This document shows, piece by piece, positions 24,987 to 33,075 of a stretch of 35,792 nucleotides of DNA. Every line of letters starts with the position of its first letter. The stretch's first letter is position 1. This stretch comes from an uncultured Clostridia bacterium. GTDB lineage: Bacteria > Bacillota > Clostridia > Christensenellales > UBA1242. The stretch is from the NCBI GenBank assembly GCA_904397185.1, contig CAJFOL010000111.1:1-35792 (forward strand). Direction: 5' to 3'. The notes under the pieces were generated by a model that was given only the letters and a program-made list of their open reading frames with translations, did no database searches and was not told the origin of the DNA. The translations under genes were made by a program, and so were the position numbers.

Positions 24987-26249
24987 TCACATCCTATCGT
25001 CAAGAAATCTATATGTTGATGAATGTCCCCGTACACATCGTATATCTTGTAAATGAACACTATCCATTTTATTATACACTAATACCGATGGCATTTCCAT
25101 AGTCAAAAACAAATTCGGAGCCTCTGTCGCGTTGTAGGCTCCCGCACCGTAAAAGATCAGCAGATCGCCTCTCTGCACACCTTCATCCACTACTACTCTA
25201 CATGCGAGCACATCCGCTTCACTGCATAGTGCGCCGCAAATCATGCAGTCTGCCGTTCTTCCCGAAGGCGCCCTACAGATATCTTTTATGTACGGCGTCC
25301 GTATACCCAGCATTCCTCCTGAATACTGGAGATGATTTGTCCCACCCAGACAAAACAGTATCTTCTTACCCTTCCGCTCTTTTATCTGAAAAACCTTCGT
25401 CACATAGATACCTGCCGAAGCCGCAACGCATCGCCCAGCTTCATAGATCACTTTAAATCTTTTGCGAAGTCCCTTTACAAACCATGCAGCTTCATCCACA
25501 GCAGCCACATATTCTTCTTTCTTTGCTCCCACAAAATACGGGAATCCGATCCCGCACCCAATCTGTATTTCAGATATACCAGATCCCGACAGTTCACACA
25601 GGACTTCCAGGGACTGCTGAAAATATTCCAGGTCCCTCTTCAGCTTACCTGCTTCGTTCCGCTGCGTCCCCGGATAATAGTGAAGCCCCACAATCCTGAC
25701 CGAACTGCTTTTATCACAAATATGAAAGCACTGCTCCGCTTCCTCCTGATCCATACCGAACCTGCCACCGTTGCCAAGCCGTAGGAGTAACTTCACAGAA
25801 TCCTCTCCCAATTTTCCAACACCGCGCAGTTCATCACATTGTTCTATGATCTGCCTCGCCTGTTCCGAAGAATCAACGCCGAATCTCCTCACCCCCATAT
25901 CAAAGGCGTCCCGGAGCATATCCTCTGTCCTAAGCACACCGTCCAGAACAATCCTGCTACCCGGTATTCCATACGCCCGGCACATCTGGAGTTCTCCGTC
26001 TGTACTCACCTCAATATAATCCGCCACCTCAGACGCTGCCGGTGCCAACCAAGGATTTGCTTTCATGGCGTATGCGATACTCACATCTCTACCGAGGCAT
26101 TCCCGAAGAAGAGCCAGATTACGTACAAACAAATTTTCATGGAAAATATAGAAGGGCACACCCCATTCTTGTTCCGTTTTTCTCATCCTGTCCGCGGCAT
26201 CTTTCCACTCTTTATCCATCGGATCCAAAAATGCATATTTATCTTCCAT
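24987..26249 (-). CDS. PLP decarboxylase of the DAP/ornithine/BtrK family
   Basis: The 420-residue protein has the alanine-racemase-fold decarboxylase layout: AYAMKANP with K63 as PLP lysine, GVDSSEQ, LHYYPGTQRNEAG, QIGCGIGFPYF (the Gly-rich phosphate loop), EAGRCVAASAG, CGALCSEADVLA (the Cys-x-x-Asp site) and GAGAYNATEAPN. These are the motifs of LysA-type enzymes. The butirosin enzyme BtrK belongs here and decarboxylates a glutamyl group attached to the carrier BtrI. The gene lies directly before the carrier-protein gene, which supports a carrier-bound substrate. GGAG lies four bases before the ATG. It overlaps the preceding gene by 11 bp. A diaminopimelate decarboxylase role for lysine supply is less likely in this operon. 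Confidence 0.87.
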   Translation of the reverse strand: MEDKYAFLDPMDKEWKDAADRMRKTEQEWGVPFYIFHENLFVRNLALLRECLGRDVSIAYAMKANPWLAPAASEVADYIEVSTDGELQMCRAYGIPGSRIVLDGVLRTEDMLRDAFDMGVRRFGVDSSEQARQIIEQCDELRGVGKLGEDSVKLLLRLGNGGRFGMDQEEAEQCFHICDKSSSVRIVGLHYYPGTQRNEAGKLKRDLEYFQQSLEVLCELSGSGISEIQIGCGIGFPYFVGAKKEEYVAAVDEAAWFVKGLRKRFKVIYEAGRCVAASAGIYVTKVFQIKERKGKKILFCLGGTNHLQYSGGMLGIRTPYIKDICRAPSGRTADCMICGALCSEADVLACRVVVDEGVQRGDLLIFYGAGAYNATEAPNLFLTMEMPSVLVYNKMDSVHLQDIRCVRGHSSTYRFLDDRM

Positions 26250-27072
26250 CGTTCTCCAGACTCCTCCATATACTGGTCAATATCCCAGGAAGCTCCACGA
26301 TGTCTCCCGATTCCGCCATGCGGAACATCCGTTGTTTCTTTTCGTCATACTTCGTCTTAATATCTTGACATCCACATTTCACAGCAAGTAAAAACACCTT
26401 ATCCAGCATCTGAATCATATTCAGGATTCCGTACCTGAGTGCAGTCCTTTCGCTCTGTGTGCCTGCATAACGCCTTACAGCCCCTGATATACTCTGCTCC
26501 TCAAGATCTCTTATTTTCTTATGATACTCGATACCCTCTTTTAATATCATTTCACAGGAAGGTTCCCGAGATAAACGGTTTCTATGCCTGTTCTCTTCCC
26601 GCAGATATATAATACAGCAGCCCGGCTGACAATCATTCAAAGACAGCAGATTTTCCTGTGTCATCCATAGCCCCGGAAATCCCCATGGATCAAATACCTG
26701 ATATTCCTTTTCCCGTCTCTGTATAAACAAATACCTTCCTCCGCCTATGTAATAACGGTCGCTTACCGACGGCGCTGCGATCCCGTTTTTCACCGGACCA
26801 AAGACAAAAGCTTCCGGTAGTTCCATCATCCGGGATACCTTACACAGACGAACGGCAGAAAATGAAATCCCTACCGCATCGCCAAGCTTCCTGACCGCAC
26901 TTTCCGTATCGATCAAAGGCCGGAACCACTTCTCCTCCCTGCCGTCCGCACAGAACCCGAACGCCCGCAGACTGACGCAGTCCGGACTGCTTATCTTTGG
27001 CAGTCTTTCGTATTCCATCAACTGATCCAAAGCCGGACAAAATGTATCTATCGTCTTTCCGATGTAAAACAA
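26239..27072 (-). CDS. BtrH-like paralogue lacking the catalytic residues
   Basis: The 277-residue protein starts at TTG 27072. It aligns end to end by eye with the BtrH-like protein at 20286-21212: MFYIGKTIDTFCPALDQL against MRFYGNEICCGSYACLNA, FVFGPVKNG against VVVGPIDMG, GRYLFIQ against DHYISLE, QVFDPWGF against VYCTDSEGF. The candidate nucleophile Cys has moved or is lost, and His121 is replaced by Arg113, while the Asp (128) is kept. It is therefore likely a non-catalytic partner or a substrate-holding subunit. The TTG start has only a weak AGAGA upstream but is supported by the alignment; an ATG at 27018 would cut the domain. Family assignment is inference from the paralogue. Confidence 0.6.
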   Translation of the reverse strand: MFYIGKTIDTFCPALDQLMEYERLPKISSPDCVSLRAFGFCADGREEKWFRPLIDTESAVRKLGDAVGISFSAVRLCKVSRMMELPEAFVFGPVKNGIAAPSVSDRYYIGGGRYLFIQRREKEYQVFDPWGFPGLWMTQENLLSLNDCQPGCCIIYLREENRHRNRLSREPSCEMILKEGIEYHKKIRDLEEQSISGAVRRYAGTQSERTALRYGILNMIQMLDKVFLLAVKCGCQDIKTKYDEKKQRMFRMAESGDIVELPGILTSIWRSLENDGR

Positions 27073-27090
27073 TTCTCTATCTCTCTTTCT

Positions 27091-29634
27091 TTATAATTTC
27101 CCTGTATCTGGTTCATCCGTTCTCCTGACTTCAATTTTATTCTTGATCAGAATTCTATCAAAAAATTTATCCGTGCCCTCGAAAACAGGATTGATAAATT
27201 TAGCTCCTTTAAACGAATCCACATTCAAATTCTTACTGTCTTTGAATATCACTCCGATAAAGCACGTATTATTAAAGTTCGTTTCTGTAAAGTCGCAGCC
27301 GTCAAACTCGGCACCGGACACTGTGCCGTCTGCGAAACTGGCAAAAGCAAAATTACATTTGCGAAATACAGAATAATTAAAACTGGACTGCCCGAGAAAC
27401 GCATTTTTAAATATACAGTCCTCAAAAGTCGAGTAAGATGACAGCATCCCGCTCGCTATGCAGTTTATAAAGGAAACTTTACTGAAAATTGCTCTTGTCA
27501 ATTCGGCTTCTTTCAGTATAACATCCTGAAATGAACTTTCATTCACTCGAGCCATTGTCAGATCAATCCGGCTGCAATCGCTACGCTCAAAGGAGCAAAG
27601 ACTGAATTTTGCCACAGATGCATGAAGCTTATTCATATCCGAATCCTCAAAATTAACCAGACAGCATCTGCTTTTATAGAATATTGCATCTGACAAGACT
27701 GTGCTTCGGAAATCTGACGCACCGATTCTTCCCTGGCGCAGATTTGCCTGTTCCATAATACATCCATGCATGTCACAGGCATATATTTTACTTGAATCCA
27801 TCTGTGTTTTTACAAACACACTCTGTTCCATGCATGTTCTGTAAAATACAATGTCCGTCAGCTCTGCGTCTGTAAAATCGCACTGATTCATCTTAAAAAC
27901 TGCCTCTTCCGCTATTATCCCCCATGTCTTTTTCATCATACGGCTATTATCCCTGTAAAGACAGTTCCGCTCTTTCAGCATATCCGCCTTTTCCCCTTTC
28001 GCTTCTGTCCAGATCAGGCGAAGCGCCTCAAAGCTATCCTTTTCAGGGAAAAGGTCCAGTCTGATCCGCTCCAAAACAGATGATACAAACCCGCATTCTT
28101 TCATATCTCTGTCTTCACCTTGTTTCAGAGTGATCTCTATATCTATAAGCCGTGAAGAAGAAAATTGATTCTTCCCAAGCTCCCCTTTTTCCAAATTGAC
28201 ATTCGCCAGGACAACGCCCTCAAACTGTGCCCGTTTAAGGTCACAATTTCTCAGCTCTGCGCCTGTAAAGTCAACATTTTCAAATGCTGCGTTCTGAAAA
28301 AAGCAGTCCTCGAAAAATGTATTCGCAAACGAGCAATCCTCACTGCTGGTATAATAAAACTCACAGTTCTTGAAGGAAGCCATACCAAAATTGCAGTCTT
28401 TTATACGGTTTCTTACAAAAAGACTGGAATCAAATAATGAAGTTCGAAAAGACGAAGACTCAAAACGGATACCGTAAAAATCAATAAAACTGAATTTTCC
28501 CGACGGGAAAAAGACCTCTAGCTTTGGAAGCATACAAAAAACATAAAGAGAAAGCTGCATCAAGAAAAACAAAAAAAGTGTTCCAATTTCATTTTCTTTA
28601 AGAGGCTCTCTTTCTTTTCTTGGATCCGTCTCTATCTGTACCTGGAGCAGATTCCGTATTTCCGACAAAAGATAATACGCATCACAAAATCCTCCCCCGT
28701 CTATTTTGATCGCCTGCTTTATTCCTAAAACATTCTCATATGGATAATTCTTGCCCCAAGCATGGGCTTTAGCATCATTTTGTTCTACATCAGTATCTCC
28801 ATATACACTTTCTCCATGTTCTACCGCAAATCTTACTCTTTCCGCCATTGATTGCCTGTGCAAAAATCCCTCGCCGTTTTCTGCAAGACAAAACAATATC
28901 TTTTCCCATTCTGAGAATCTGTTAATAAATTTCTTTTTATTGATTCTGTTTACTTTTGTCTCATCCTCGATTTGGAGCCATGCCTCCAGACTTTCAGCCC
29001 CGTTTGTTATTCGATCAATCAATTCATCAAAAGTTTCATTATCAGATCTATCCCAAAGCATACGCTCTCGCTTCTGCTTTAATGTATCAAGCAATTTTCT
29101 CGCTTCTGCGCTCTGTAATTTGAAAAGTTTATCCGCCGTCTTATGAAGCCCTCTGTCTATATCAATACATTTATTCAAAAACCAGGCGGACCCGATCAGG
29201 CATACTCCATATAACACAATAAGAATGATACGTACTTCATCTCTTGAGCGAATATGTCTAAAATAGAACATGCTGTAAAGGCAGATTACAATTCCCATCA
29301 GAGCAAGAGAAGTAAGCATATAGATCCAAAGACTTCTCATTGTTTTATCCCGGTATTCGCGGATCACCACACTGTAATATGTCTTTTCGTCAGACGTTCT
29401 GTCCAGAGCTTCTTTCAAAAACACATATGATGTGATCAGACTTCCCAGCATTGTTGCTATCAATGTAATAAGCATCGGCCACAATGTGCTTCTTTGATCA
29501 TCATAGACTTTGTTTATCTCATCGAACTTTTCTTCACTGATCAGAAAAATCACTGCTACCGCCACTGCAAATATAATAACAATAGAAACCGTAACCTTTA
29601 ATTTGCTACGCTTTTTATCCGTATGCCTACTCAT
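27091..29634 (-). CDS. Membrane-anchored pentapeptide-repeat protein
   Basis: The roughly 847-residue protein has four predicted membrane segments near its N-terminus (VTVSIVIIFAVAVAVIFLI; LITLIATMLGSLITSYVFL; LWIYMLTSLALMGIVICLY; IILIVLYGVCLIGSAWFL). A charged helical region follows. From about residue 380 on comes a long right-handed beta-helix of pentapeptide repeats, such as CNFGMASFKNCEF, ANTFFEDCFFQNAAFENVDF and ADLT-like runs. Repeat proteins of this kind bind DNA gyrase (Qnr, McbG, MfpA) or act as scaffolds, but a membrane anchor is unusual for the DNA-mimic types. The ATG at 29634 has AGAGG at six bases; ATG 29652 and GTG 29655 are alternatives. It sits at the head of the biosynthetic operon, so a self-protection or sensing role is possible. 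Confidence 0.85.
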   Translation of the reverse strand: MSRHTDKKRSKLKVTVSIVIIFAVAVAVIFLISEEKFDEINKVYDDQRSTLWPMLITLIATMLGSLITSYVFLKEALDRTSDEKTYYSVVIREYRDKTMRSLWIYMLTSLALMGIVICLYSMFYFRHIRSRDEVRIILIVLYGVCLIGSAWFLNKCIDIDRGLHKTADKLFKLQSAEARKLLDTLKQKRERMLWDRSDNETFDELIDRITNGAESLEAWLQIEDETKVNRINKKKFINRFSEWEKILFCLAENGEGFLHRQSMAERVRFAVEHGESVYGDTDVEQNDAKAHAWGKNYPYENVLGIKQAIKIDGGGFCDAYYLLSEIRNLLQVQIETDPRKEREPLKENEIGTLFLFFLMQLSLYVFCMLPKLEVFFPSGKFSFIDFYGIRFESSSFRTSLFDSSLFVRNRIKDCNFGMASFKNCEFYYTSSEDCSFANTFFEDCFFQNAAFENVDFTGAELRNCDLKRAQFEGVVLANVNLEKGELGKNQFSSSRLIDIEITLKQGEDRDMKECGFVSSVLERIRLDLFPEKDSFEALRLIWTEAKGEKADMLKERNCLYRDNSRMMKKTWGIIAEEAVFKMNQCDFTDAELTDIVFYRTCMEQSVFVKTQMDSSKIYACDMHGCIMEQANLRQGRIGASDFRSTVLSDAIFYKSRCCLVNFEDSDMNKLHASVAKFSLCSFERSDCSRIDLTMARVNESSFQDVILKEAELTRAIFSKVSFINCIASGMLSSYSTFEDCIFKNAFLGQSSFNYSVFRKCNFAFASFADGTVSGAEFDGCDFTETNFNNTCFIGVIFKDSKNLNVDSFKGAKFINPVFEGTDKFFDRILIKNKIEVRRTDEPDTGKL

Positions 29635-29669
29635 CTCAATCCTCTTTCCCATCACACTTTATCTCTGGT

Positions 29670-30071
29670 TTACTGATGTCTGAAACAACTCATCCTTGCC
29701 TTGATAACATATATACGCATCTTATCTTTGTCTTCACGCTTCTCTATTTCTCCCACAGTTTGTTCACAAAATGAAAAAATTTCTGTTTCTTTCTCATATT
29801 CCACATATTCCTTTTGCTTTCTCATGTGAAAAATATACAGAAAAACAGCCGTCCCTGCAATCCCAAGCATGACCAGAGCAAGCAAAATAAACAAACACAC
29901 CTGCAAAAGGGATACATTCCTGAAAAATAATATAACTATTAAACCTATAATCACCAACATACCAGCTATGGCGCTTATAGCCGCTATTACTAATGCCCCA
30001 ATAGCCGCTCTTTCGCACCACTTGTAGTAATCTTTTATCGCATCTGTTTTATTTGTGTTTTCCTGCTCCAT
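29670..30071 (-). CDS. Small membrane protein with two transmembrane helices
   Basis: The 133-residue protein has two clear hydrophobic helices, ALVIAAISAIAGMLVIIGLI and VCLFILLALVMLGIAGTAVF, with short polar ends (EQENTNKTDAIKDYYKW before, HMRKQKEYVEYEKETEIF after). No family is recognised. The first gene of the biosynthetic operon, it lies 35 bp before the pentapeptide-repeat membrane protein, and the two may form a membrane complex. GAGGGAG precedes the ATG. Confidence 0.8.
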   Translation of the reverse strand: MEQENTNKTDAIKDYYKWCERAAIGALVIAAISAIAGMLVIIGLIVILFFRNVSLLQVCLFILLALVMLGIAGTAVFLYIFHMRKQKEYVEYEKETEIFSFCEQTVGEIEKREDKDKMRIYVIKARMSCFRHQ

Positions 30072-30447
30072 AGGCTCCCTCTTTCTTCGTCAGCAACTTC
30101 TCTTTGAACGATTCTGATATCTTGTCGCCCCTGCCCGCAAAGGGCTGAGGTGATTTTATCCCTAATCGCCTAATCATTTTATAGGCACTTTAATTCGCGC
30201 ATAGCGGAAAGTACAAACTTATACGTTTTTGTTGGATTTCCAAATCAATACCATCATTAAGATGGAGATTTAAAATATAACCGTCAGCTTTTTCTTTCAT
30301 GCTTCTTCCCTATAATCTATAATTTCTCCATTAGCCATGAATTCCTTTCCTTGAACACCACAATATAAGATTTTTTTATTTTATCATGCTTCTTTTTCGA
30401 AGTCACTTGATTTCTTCTTAACAATTACAGCTAATGTGAATTTTTTC

Positions 30448-30510
30448 CACTACACCATTTTCTTTCAAAATGACGATTTTTAACGCCACAGAACAAAACG
30501 ATCCCAAACG
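30448..30510 (+). repeat. Junction repeat, copy B (internally deleted)
   Basis: Begins CACTACACCATTTTCT, continues AAAATGACGATTTTTAACG and ends CACAGAACAAAACGATCCCAAACG. Its two halves match the first 35 and last 30 bases of copy C, and the roughly 65 bases between, including a hairpin, are missing. It lies between the biosynthetic operon and the AAA+ module. Confidence 0.75.
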
Positions 30511-30523
30511 AGCCAAGAGGTGA

Positions 30524-30586
30524 ATGCTAATTTTAAAGATTATCATTAAGCTACGAGCCATGCAGGGAAAAAACATTTTTGATCTT
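30524..30586 (+). pseudogene. Stump of a large serine recombinase gene (first codons)
   Basis: After AAGAGGTG, the plus strand encodes MLILKIIIKLRAMQGKNIFDL, which resembles the N-terminal lead of clostridial large serine recombinases (LRAxQGKxIFDL then xLRVxYYARVSTE). The catalytic-serine region does not follow. The frame degenerates after FDL, so only the start of the gene remains. This is pattern recognition from memory. Confidence 0.4.
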
Positions 30587-30673
30587 TACAACGACAATCG
30601 CGACAAAACAACCTTCACAAGATGTACGGTAGAAAAAATTTGTTCGCATATCATATTCTACCTATTAACCATA

Positions 30674-32026
30674 TTAAATCCCAAGATCATCAATAGTAAT
30701 TTCACTCAATTCTCGGTCAGAAATTCCTGCAAGTAATGCCAATCTATTTGCCTGATTGGATAGCGCTGACTCAAACAAATTTCTCATATCTCGTCCATTG
30801 GCAAAGTTCTCTGGTCTATAATTACACAGTTGCTCCAGATAATTTCGTAAATGCTTTTCAGTGTCTGTCGCCAATACCATATCATTGGATTTACAAAATA
30901 CTTCAAATATTTCAAAAAGTTCATCTTTCGAATAATCTTCAAAAAAAATACTCTTATTAAATCTTGACTTTAGTCCTGGATTAGATTCTAAAAAATCTTC
31001 CATTGGGCCGGGATAACCAGCAACAATCACAACAAAATTCTCACGATTATCTTCCATCGCCTTGAGAATCGTATCAATAGCCTCTTGACCAAAATCGCCT
31101 CCGCCTTTTGCCAATGTATACGCTTCATCAATAAACAAAATTCCACCCATAGCTTCATTGATTTTTTCTTTCGTTTTCAATGCGGTCTGCCCCACATATC
31201 CAGCAACTAAGCCCGCCCGGTCAACTTCCACCAATTGCCCCTTTTCCAGAACACCTAACTGCTTATATATCTTTGAGATCAGACGTGCCACAGTTGTTTT
31301 TCCGGTTCCAGGATTACCCAAAAAAACTAAATGCCTTGATACATTCGGCACTTTATGCCCTCTATTTTTGCGAATCTTATTGATTTTTAGCAGATTAATG
31401 AGACTGTTGACCTCTTGCTTTACTCTGGCAAGCCCAATTAAGCTATTAAGTTTGTCCAAAAGCTCTTCAATCGTTTCTTCTGGCTCGTTTAACTCTTCCA
31501 ACTTATTATCCTTATCGCACCGCTCTTTAAGCCGCTTATCCTCAGCTTGCACAGTACTTTCTTCCATGACGCTAGTATCGTTTTCTAAAATACTTTCAGA
31601 ATATTCCTTCATCGTCTTCAACTGTTCTGTAAATCTTTTGGAGTCGATATCTTTCTTGTCATATCGACTTAATGTATAAAATCTTCCTATTTCAACAGCA
31701 CAAGCCAAATACAAAGACGATAATCTCACACCTTTCCCATTCGTCAGCTTCTGATCAAGATTACACAGGATTTCAAATGCTTCCGGTATTGCTCCCACTT
31801 CAGAAGTCGGCTCTATAAAACGCAAAGCCGGGGCTATATATGTCTCCTTGAAAAGCGCAATTCTGTCTTCGGTCCCTGCTATCGAAATGTATTTGATAAA
31901 ATTCAGGATCTCACGGACAGTCATCCCTTCTATATCCCGTTTTTCTCCAATAGCCAAAAGTATGGGCTGTACTGATCTGCAGGCCGACAGGAGATTATCT
32001 AAAGCATTTTTTACATCTACGACCAT
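30674..32026 (-). CDS. AAA+ ATPase, CbxX/CfqX/SpoVK type
   Basis: The 450-residue protein has a helical N-terminal domain of about 190 residues and a C-terminal AAA+ module: LIGLARVKQEV as the family lead-in, Walker A FLGNPGTGKTT (GNPGTGKT at 237-244), pore-loop-like AGYVGQTA, Walker B GGILFIDEAYTL (294-305), VIVAGYPGPME and an arginine finger in GLKSRFNKSI. CbxX proteins remodel protein complexes. The N-terminal domain is probably the adaptor. It is the last gene of a three-gene operon; AGGAGGAGG lies just before the ATG, 14 bp after the upstream stop. The job may be to remodel or gate the unknown 344-residue partner. Confidence 0.9.
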   Translation of the reverse strand: MVVDVKNALDNLLSACRSVQPILLAIGEKRDIEGMTVREILNFIKYISIAGTEDRIALFKETYIAPALRFIEPTSEVGAIPEAFEILCNLDQKLTNGKGVRLSSLYLACAVEIGRFYTLSRYDKKDIDSKRFTEQLKTMKEYSESILENDTSVMEESTVQAEDKRLKERCDKDNKLEELNEPEETIEELLDKLNSLIGLARVKQEVNSLINLLKINKIRKNRGHKVPNVSRHLVFLGNPGTGKTTVARLISKIYKQLGVLEKGQLVEVDRAGLVAGYVGQTALKTKEKINEAMGGILFIDEAYTLAKGGGDFGQEAIDTILKAMEDNRENFVVIVAGYPGPMEDFLESNPGLKSRFNKSIFFEDYSKDELFEIFEVFCKSNDMVLATDTEKHLRNYLEQLCNYRPENFANGRDMRNLFESALSNQANRLALLAGISDRELSEITIDDLGI

Positions 32027-32040
32027 AACCTCCTCCTATC

Positions 32041-33075
32041 TTACATCATTGCCACTTGTTTCATTGCCACATCAAATACTTCTCTATATTCTGAAGTGTC
32101 ATATTCTGCAAACGCTTCTTTCAAAGCAGACTCTATACTTTCTTTAACCTCACGAAAGCTTGTCTCCCGAATGTCGTTCAATATCGTTGCGTCTCCAATT
32201 GCAACAATCAATTTCTGATTATCTTCTACTTCCTGACGCAACCCACTAACCTGATCAAGCAATTCAGTATAATAAATATCAACACCTGTTGTTGTAAGTC
32301 TAGTTTCAAACATTCCATGATCCTGCAGCTTTTCAATAAACCATTGCGACAGCAACGTAGAATATACTGTCATCCATTTGTTGTGGGAGGAATGCCATAC
32401 ATTCTGATCTCCAACCACTTCATGGTGATTGAAATAATATTGCTCATCAAAATAACACAACGACACCGTCAACATTGCAAGCAGAGAAAAAATAGAAACA
32501 ATAATGGTATCCCCATCTGTTGCAATATCTTTTTGAAACACATTAATGAGCATTTCCAGTACATTATATTCTGCATCAACCAACTTTCTCATCTTTTCTT
32601 CAGAATAAGGCTGCTGGATTTTTCTTGCATCAAGCATATCTGTATGTTCTGACAGAACCTTTTTAAACTCATATTCCGTTTGTATGTCCGTACCTTGCTT
32701 TATCAAATGTTGAAGCTGAATAAATTGCTGGTTAATCTCTGCGCTCATTTTGTCCAGTTTTTCATATATAATTGCAAAACCGGCACAGGTTCCACAAAGG
32801 TTTAATCCGTTCAGAACAATACTCAGATTCTGCATTCTTGCAACCTGCTGAATTATATTTAGGTTCTTATTTTCAAAAAGATTATTTATACCCAACGCCT
32901 GCAAAGCTTTATCTGCTACTTCCTTCGCCTCATTCTGCGGTAATTCATTTAAAGCAACCTTCTGAAAGTTTTGGATTCTTTTATTTTTTCCTCTCATAAC
33001 AATTTCAAGGACTTTTTTATCATTCAAAAAAGGGGTTAATTGTTCCAACGCATCTACGATCAATGTATCACTCAT
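32041..33075 (-). CDS. Uncharacterised protein with amphipathic/hydrophobic segments, AAA+ partner
   Basis: The 344-residue protein is not recognised. Residues around 85-105 (LSIVLNGLNLCGTCAGFAII) form a Gly-rich hydrophobic segment followed by a long helix (EKLDKMSAEINQQFIQLQHL). A second hydrophobic stretch (IIVSIFSLLAMLTVSLCYF) lies near the middle, and the C-terminus is a charged coiled coil. This layout recalls helical membrane-active proteins but is not proof of one. Its ATG overlaps the stop of the 216-residue gene by eight bases, with AAGGAG nine bases upstream, so the two are coupled. It could be the effector of this operon. Confidence 0.8.
   Translation of the reverse strand: MSDTLIVDALEQLTPFLNDKKVLEIVMRGKNKRIQNFQKVALNELPQNEAKEVADKALQALGINNLFENKNLNIIQQVARMQNLSIVLNGLNLCGTCAGFAIIYEKLDKMSAEINQQFIQLQHLIKQGTDIQTEYEFKKVLSEHTDMLDARKIQQPYSEEKMRKLVDAEYNVLEMLINVFQKDIATDGDTIIVSIFSLLAMLTVSLCYFDEQYYFNHHEVVGDQNVWHSSHNKWMTVYSTLLSQWFIEKLQDHGMFETRLTTTGVDIYYTELLDQVSGLRQEVEDNQKLIVAIGDATILNDIRETSFREVKESIESALKEAFAEYDTSEYREVFDVAMKQVAMM

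Larger units (their letters stand above)
30072..30673. other. Intergenic region with recombination scars
   Basis: This stretch of about 600 bp contains the start region of the biosynthetic operon, junction repeat copy B (30448-30510), and a plus-strand stump resembling the start of a serine recombinase. A 42-codon minus-strand frame at 30049-30177 overlaps the first gene and has no ribosome site. No clear promoter with good spacing was found. Confidence 0.5.

Noticed and set aside
24987..26249. Housekeeping diaminopimelate decarboxylase (lysA)
   Set aside because: The fold and motifs fit, but no lysine genes are near, and the gene is coupled to a carrier protein, as for BtrK. Not fully excluded.
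25332..26360. Plus-strand open frames of 150 and 173 codons opposite the decarboxylase
   Set aside because: They are antisense to a gene with complete PLP-enzyme motifs and show no domain or ribosome site.
30049..30177. Minus-strand frame of 42 codons overlapping the start of the small membrane protein gene
   Set aside because: It reads MIRRLGIKSPQPFAGRGDK and looks somewhat protein-like, but has no ribosome site and overlaps a well-supported start. It may be debris of an older gene.
30587..30736. Continuation of the serine-recombinase-like frame to 30736
   Set aside because: After FDL the sequence has no recombinase features, and its end overlaps the AAA+ gene on the other strand.
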